A stretch of DNA of 64,000 bases from Allodiplogaster sudhausi (Eukaryota > Nematoda > Chromadorea > Rhabditida > Diplogasteridae), in NCBI GenBank assembly GCA_945643635.1, contig CALZFC010000055.1, positions 1,569,501 through 1,633,500 of the forward strand. Reading direction: 5' to 3'. Positions 59,149 through 64,000 of this stretch are shown one piece after another. Positions within the stretch are counted from its first letter, which is position 1. The number at the start of each line of letters is the position of its first letter. The translations under genes and the position numbers were made by a program. The notes below the pieces were generated by a model. It saw only the letters and a list, made by a program, of their open reading frames with translations. It searched no databases and was not told the DNA's origin.

Positions 59149-62100
59149 AGAGAGAGAGAGAGGGAGAGAGAGAGAGATGACCAGATTGGAAGAGGTTGAA
59201 AGTGTGTAATGAAGACCTTGATCACTTCTCATGTAGATGATGAAATGGCCAGCCGTAGTGAGAATGCAGTGACGAGAAGCCGTCGAACTGCGCGTATCCA
59301 GAAGGAAACCCTGCAATTTAAAACGATTATTTTTACAATTACTTACAATTACTTTAAATATCATTCTGTAGCATAACAATAAAAAGGGAGTGATAAGGGT
59401 GAATAATCCGAACAGAGTGGCGAGTGTAGAGAGTGACGTGGTCTTCCATCACAAATTGGTGGTCATCCACTTTCCACTGACAACGATTCGGGAGGGGAAG
59501 AAGCTGACATTGGCGTTTTATATTATTCAACTCATTTCCAATGGTTTATACAATTAAAACTAGCCTTTTTGAGATCGGTGCTGATTGCAGTGTCGTGCAT
59601 GGCAGCAGAGGAACAATAATAGACAATCCAAAGCTGCAGAAGAGTCGACCTCCTGCTGTGTTGCGACTAGCCGAAAATGGCATCGAGCCGCCTTTTAGTG
59701 AGGAATGAAATAACATAAATTTGCAAAGCATCGCCGCATACTTGCAATGAAAACGAAGGAATCCCATGTTTCATAAAAATTTAAAGCACCGATTGCCTTG
59801 CATACAATCAACAGTCCACAGGTTTTACTCCACAGCTCCTGAATCAAAATATAGACATGGATTTCTCTTAAAGAGAAAGAGAATCGATTTATCTGCAAAA
59901 AAAACATGAAAGTACAGCAATGCTTAATCACAAAAGAGTGATTGAGGAACGGGGAAAAACAACATGGTGGATAATAAAGACGGTGTTCAGCAGCGTTAAG
60001 AATACCGATGGTGAGATAAGATGCTTTCATGTTGAAAGCGAGAAATCCTGTACGTACTAGTCATCAAAATTCACAGTGGATGGAAGCGAGTAACAATTCC
60101 GCTTTCCCAAGTATTAATTTCCCTGATCCTCTCCCATATCTCCCCTCTATGACCAAGGGCTGATTCGCAGTCACCTGGAAAGAATTTCAACCAATTGGAA
60201 CGAGGATGGCGACAACAATCGAGCACTGAAGCACGACCTTAGTTCCTTAACCAGCTTGAATGTTAAGACGAGGAAACGCCAGATTCGAATCATTTTTTTT
60301 ATCGAGTATTCGCACAAAAAACAGCACGGAATAGCCCGCAAAATAAATGAAACGGCGTGATTGGAATCACGGTAATATACACGTAAATGATAGAAAACAG
60401 AAAAATTAATACTATGGCCATAGCAGGCACTCTCTAATCACTATTATTAACAGGCTCCAACATTCTAATAAAATCGGTCCGTTTAATCGAACAGTCTAAA
60501 AGAATTTGCTATACTTACATTAATAGAGAGGATAATACTAGGATTAAAAAATTCAGGCCCAACTGTAATAACAAGGTCGGAGCAGCTGACTTTTGGAGTA
60601 AGGGGGGGGGCTGAAGAGTAGGGACTTTCAGCGGAAGAAGAAGCGAGGAGCTCCAGGCACGCCAGGAGCAGTTCGGACGAGCCAGACCTGTACAAAACGA
60701 ATTCCTCTATTTGGTTCTTTCACAAAAGAAAAAATTAGAAAAATTAGAATTGAAAATGTTAAAGAAATCACTAATAATAGAATCGGTTAAATTGCAGATA
60801 CCTGTGCAAGAATGTGATTGACTTGCGGAGAAAGGGGATCCGTGCTGAAGTGCAGCTGGAAATGATTGTACCTCTGGATCTCACGAGGGAGCACGAACAC
60901 CAAAGAGCGCAGGGGGTCGTGGCTGTTGTACAAGTTCAGCTGCGTCCTTCTACCCTGCACAGGATTGAGAGTGAGAAAGAGAAGTAGCTGAGCGGGAGGG
61001 TTCACGCTAAACCATTCTCACCATATCTCCCAGCACAATCTCCGGACGTCTGGAGTATGGCCAATCACCAGTACAAGACATGGTGTATGGAGCGGCATTC
61101 GAGTCCAGCGGCTCCTGAAAGACAGAAATTGAGAGCGAGATTTACTTTACTCTATGAACAGCACATTACTCACGGGGAAGCAATTCCAATGGACAAGCAA
61201 AATGGGAAGAAGTAAAAGCTTTGAATTCCAACCCAGAAGCCGTGAATAAATTAAAGAGTTCAAAAATACTTTTTAAACTCATAATCATTAAAGATTTCCC
61301 ACTCACCCGCATATTGCGCTTAACGACAGCGCAGTAGAGGAAGTATTCATGGCCAGCATAGCAGGGCGGCCAGGGAAGTCCGCCTTCTTCTCTGATGGTG
61401 AAGCAGACGTCGTTGGGAGGGCCTCGAGAAGAGAAGATTCCCGACAGAGGAGCCACTTCTTCGACTCCGCTGAAGCACAAACATTAGACTGGCATTTACA
61501 AACAGCATTAACAAGTATCGAGATACAAAACATGAGTTACCAATTTTAAGTAACAAAAACAACTAAACAAATTCTACTAAATATTTATAACTGCAAAATA
61601 TAATAAATATTATGAACCGATTAACAGCCAGCCTTGCGTTATCGAAAGGCCGCTTGATGACAGGGAGAAGGCTGTCCAGGAAGAAGAGAACATCCTCGCT
61701 CTCCCAGGTCTTCTCTCCTCGGAAGTTCTTAGCAATGTCCCCTAGCACACTCGGAAAAGTGCCAGCGAGGAGCAAAGAAGACGCCAGGGGAAAATCCCGG
61801 TTCTTCCTGCAGCAAATAATATTTCATTGACATCTACAAAGATTGTTAGTTACTTCCAGTTTGCACTTACAAACACTAACACTGCAAACGAGAACGGGAT
61901 GCGTTGCTTGTCATCCAGGATGTGAATTCCTGAGTCGTAATCGAGGAGCAGATGAACGAGCGACGTCTTCTTTGTGCGGATGGCGATGTGAAGAGCGAGT
62001 CCCCCCTCCCACCCTGGTAAACGAGACTGAAACAAGAGGATGCTTCATCTATCTCTCTCTTCTGTCTGTTCCTCTCTCTCTATCTCTCTCTTCTGTCTGT

Positions 62101-63956
62101 TCCTCTCTCTCTATCTCTCTCTTCTGTCTGTTCCTCTCTCTCTTCTGTCTGTTCCTCTCTCTCTCTATCTCTCTCTTCTGTCTGTTCCTCTCTCTCTATC
62201 TCTCTCTTCTGTCGGTTCCTCTCTCTCCCTCTTATCTTCTTCTGTCTAACATCCATGCCACACGAGAAAAGAAGTCTTCCTTCGTGTAAAATATGAAGAA
62301 CAGCAAATACTTGCATGGTGCATTCCAATTGGTATTCCGCGCATATTTCGCAATATATCTGTGTCGAACTGGAAGAGGAGGCGAATGCAGTGAAGAACGC
62401 GTTCACGGAAAGCATCTGGCCAGTTCGCCGCAGCAAGCTAGAGAGTGAGAAATGGATAGAGACGGAGAGAGAGAGAGAGTGAGAGAGAGAGAAGAGTGAT
62501 CAACCAACCGAGGGAAGAAGGTAGTCGGAAGTCGAGGGGACTGGCTCATCGAAAGTGAAGTGCTGCCTTGCCAAGTTGAATGATCGCATAAGGAATTCAA
62601 CGTCGCCATTGAGAGCTGCGTCGTGGATGTCCTGCCAGCCACTCCACTTACCCTTTCTTGCTCATCTTCCTCGAGCTGTGGCTAATACTAACCTGGAAGC
62701 TTCCGGCAATCGGAAGGACGCGTTGTCTGGGCTGGATCGGGAAGTCTAGATTCGCTGCTGCCGCAAGCGGCATAACATTATCGACCACTGCCACCGATAC
62801 TTCGTCATCTATTTGAAGAGGAACCATTTAAACGTTGAAAAAAGACAAATCGGTAATTATCCAAGTTGTTATATTATATCGCAATATCACAACTTGGATT
62901 TCTTTTGATCACTCTTCCAACTCAAAAACTTCACGAACAGTAGTTCCACCTGTTGGAGCAAAAGAAGGAGTGTCACACGGGGAAAAATGTTTCGATCACA
63001 ATGTAGATATCCCTTATCATATTCTTATTCTGTCATAAAACGCTAACTTGAAGGAGGTGCGTGATTCTGAGCTGGGCGGGAAATTCCTGAAATAAACGCA
63101 GTCATCCCTGTTCATGCCTCTTCTCGACAAATTCAACTAACCATTGTTTGATTCTTGTACCCGGGGGCCAGCAAGTGCAGGGACGAGCCGAGAAGAAGCG
63201 GCAGGAGTCGGTGAAGCTGCTTCGTAGGGAACGTCATAAGTGGGTGAAACTGGTTCATAGCGAACGTGGGGATAGGTGGGTGAAGCTGGTTCATAAGGAA
63301 CGTGATGGCCGGAGTGGCTGGAAGATGTACAGTTCTCGTTCGCCTCCACATTTGCCTCATCCGACCTAAGATTACAGCTGTTAGAAATGCTGTTCTTCTT
63401 CGTTCTAAAACAAAAAGATTTTAAGTGCTTGGAATGTGGATATACTAACAACTTTAAATGAGATACCATGAAAAAAGAAAACGCCAACTAACGGAGACGA
63501 ATGGGAGAAACTGGCGTTGGTATTCGTGCTGAGTATATCGGACAAACTCCTCCCTGAAATTCCAAGACACTCTCATTCTCATTATCAAATTAACACTATT
63601 AAAACAACAAATGCACTTAGTAGTTTTCTATGTATTTCAGCACGGTTCAACAACTCACCAGATGCAGGCCAATTAATAAAGGCAGCAGCAACAAGGGCTG
63701 GGCGGATGCCAGGCTCTGGGATAGGGATCCTGTTGAGAGTCCGCGTTCGGCCACGAGTGAAGGCATCGGAGGGTGGCGGGTTGTCCCAACGACTTCTGAA
63801 AAATACAAGAGTAGATGAAGCATAGGCTAGAAGAGAGAAGAAAGTTGTCTGAGTAAGTTACCGTCGACTGGGCTGCTCCAGTGCTGCAGCAGTAGATCGG
63901 GAAGTGTTCGCGGCCACAACCCGTGTCGATGATGGAATGTCTGAATGCTCACCCAT
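57230..63956 (-). CDS. Ankyrin-repeat / PH-like / two-TM protein, probably one gene
   Basis: The start Met at 63956 (MGEHSDIPSSTRVV) joins in phase to an exon reading SRWDNPPPSDAFTRGR and PIPEPGIRPALVAAAFINW. A disordered exon at about 63400-63140 carries the repeats PYEPASPTY, RYEPVSPTY and PYEAASPT. Then come ankyrin-like segments: DIHDAALNGDVEFLMRSFNL (62.63 kb), DAFRERVLHCIRLLFQFD (62.4 kb) and GGLALHIAIRTKKTSLVHLL (62.0 kb). Unnamed conserved-looking exons follow: VLFFLDSLLPVIKRPFDNAR, GPPNDVCFTIREEGG, RTQLNLYNSHDPLRSLVFVL. From 59.5 to 58.6 kb a PH-like region reads KVDDHQFVMEDHVTLYTR, CILTTAGHFIIYM and AKQADQWISQLTHAF. Near 57.95-57.80 kb two hydrophobic helices follow (TVLRLFVSLALSLPSLLPL, LLPLTILFLFVATDLF). 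The acidic tail ends EPPSPALSRMS-stop at 57230. No stop closes the ankyrin half and no start opens the PH half, hence one gene; a split near 60 kb is still possible. Confidence 0.58.
58110..58150. repeat. Perfect 17-bp hairpin with 7-nt loop
   Basis: aattacatatatcagat (58110-58126), loop tactgtc, then the exact reverse complement (58134-58150). On the minus strand it begins about 12 bases after the 5' splice site that follows NDQLNVT. Confidence 0.92.
58402..58500. repeat. 27-bp (CT)-rich minisatellite
   Basis: About three and a half copies of a unit containing tctctacttctctcactctc, in an intron of the ankyrin/PH-like gene. Confidence 0.8.
58888..59177. repeat. Long (GA)n tract with GGGA interruptions
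   Basis: About 290 bp of gaga with periodic gggagaa interruptions between two PH-like exons. It creates a long spurious Ser/Leu frame on the minus strand, so the large open frame spanning 58519-59379 is not a single exon. Confidence 0.92.
62052..62225. repeat. Pyrimidine minisatellite, about 31-bp period
   Basis: Repeats of a unit containing atctctctcttctgtctgtt, five or six times with small length variation, in an ankyrin-gene intron. Confidence 0.88.
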
Positions 63957-64000
63957 TCGTGCCTGGTACTTCTTATCATTTCATATGGTCGCGAATTCAT

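Noticed and set aside
58519..59379. A 286-codon minus-strand open frame, the longest in the window
   Set aside because: Its middle is a translated (GA)n tract giving only Ser/Leu. Only its two ends (PH-like segments) are coding, joined by splicing across the repeat.
61850..62436. Charged Arg/Glu repeat frame (REEQTEE type) on the minus strand
   Set aside because: It is the translation of the pyrimidine minisatellite at 62052-62225, within an intron.

Overview
The window looks like a compact invertebrate genome, most likely a nematode. Genes are dense and rich in exons. Introns are very short (42-132 bp in the gelsolin gene), coding exons are more GC-rich than the spacers, and (GA)n/(CT)n and TACATA-type microsatellites are everywhere. 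The nematode guess rests on a complete 472-residue, four-domain gelsolin-like gene, the architecture known for C. elegans GSNL-1, together with a SWEET transporter and an FMRFamide-receptor-type GPCR. A clade I (Trichuris-like) nematode would fit the base composition and intron size, but this is inference. All gene models were built by hand from reading frame, splice sites and phase. Four (gelsolin A, SWEET, GPCR, PP2C) close with a continuous frame from start to stop.

Layout. 0.5-6.4 kb (+): 3' part of a gene for a Ser/Pro-rich protein ending in a PDZ domain. 7.4-17.2 kb (-): a large type II membrane protein with a SEA-like domain, a Pro/Thr-rich stalk and about seven tandem, mostly degenerate VWA domains. 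18.1-22.2 kb (-): a multi-pass membrane protein I cannot name, with a fold-back element in an intron. 23.6-26.1 kb (+) and 28.4-32.0 kb (+): tandem gelsolin paralogues with matching introns; the second carries a 2-bp frameshift. Between them lies a fragment of a non-LTR reverse transcriptase. 32.2-34.5 kb: two adjacent fold-back elements. 35.2-36.8 kb (+): SWEET sugar transporter. 37.5-42.4 kb (-): class A GPCR, with an inverted-repeat element abutting an intron 3' splice site. 41.0-42.0 kb: a Harbinger-like non-autonomous element inserted in a dispersed repeat whose empty copy lies at 56.5 kb. 45.6-55.6 kb (-): membrane-anchored PP2C phosphatase of the PPM1L type, with a possible small gene inside one intron. 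57.2-64.0 kb (-): an ankyrin-repeat, PH-like, two-TM protein, probably one gene.

The genes do not form a pathway. Several products are membrane or cell-surface proteins, but this looks like chance. The most unusual items are the VWA-array protein, the gelsolin pair, the nested-transposon/empty-site pair, and the near-perfect palindromic elements.
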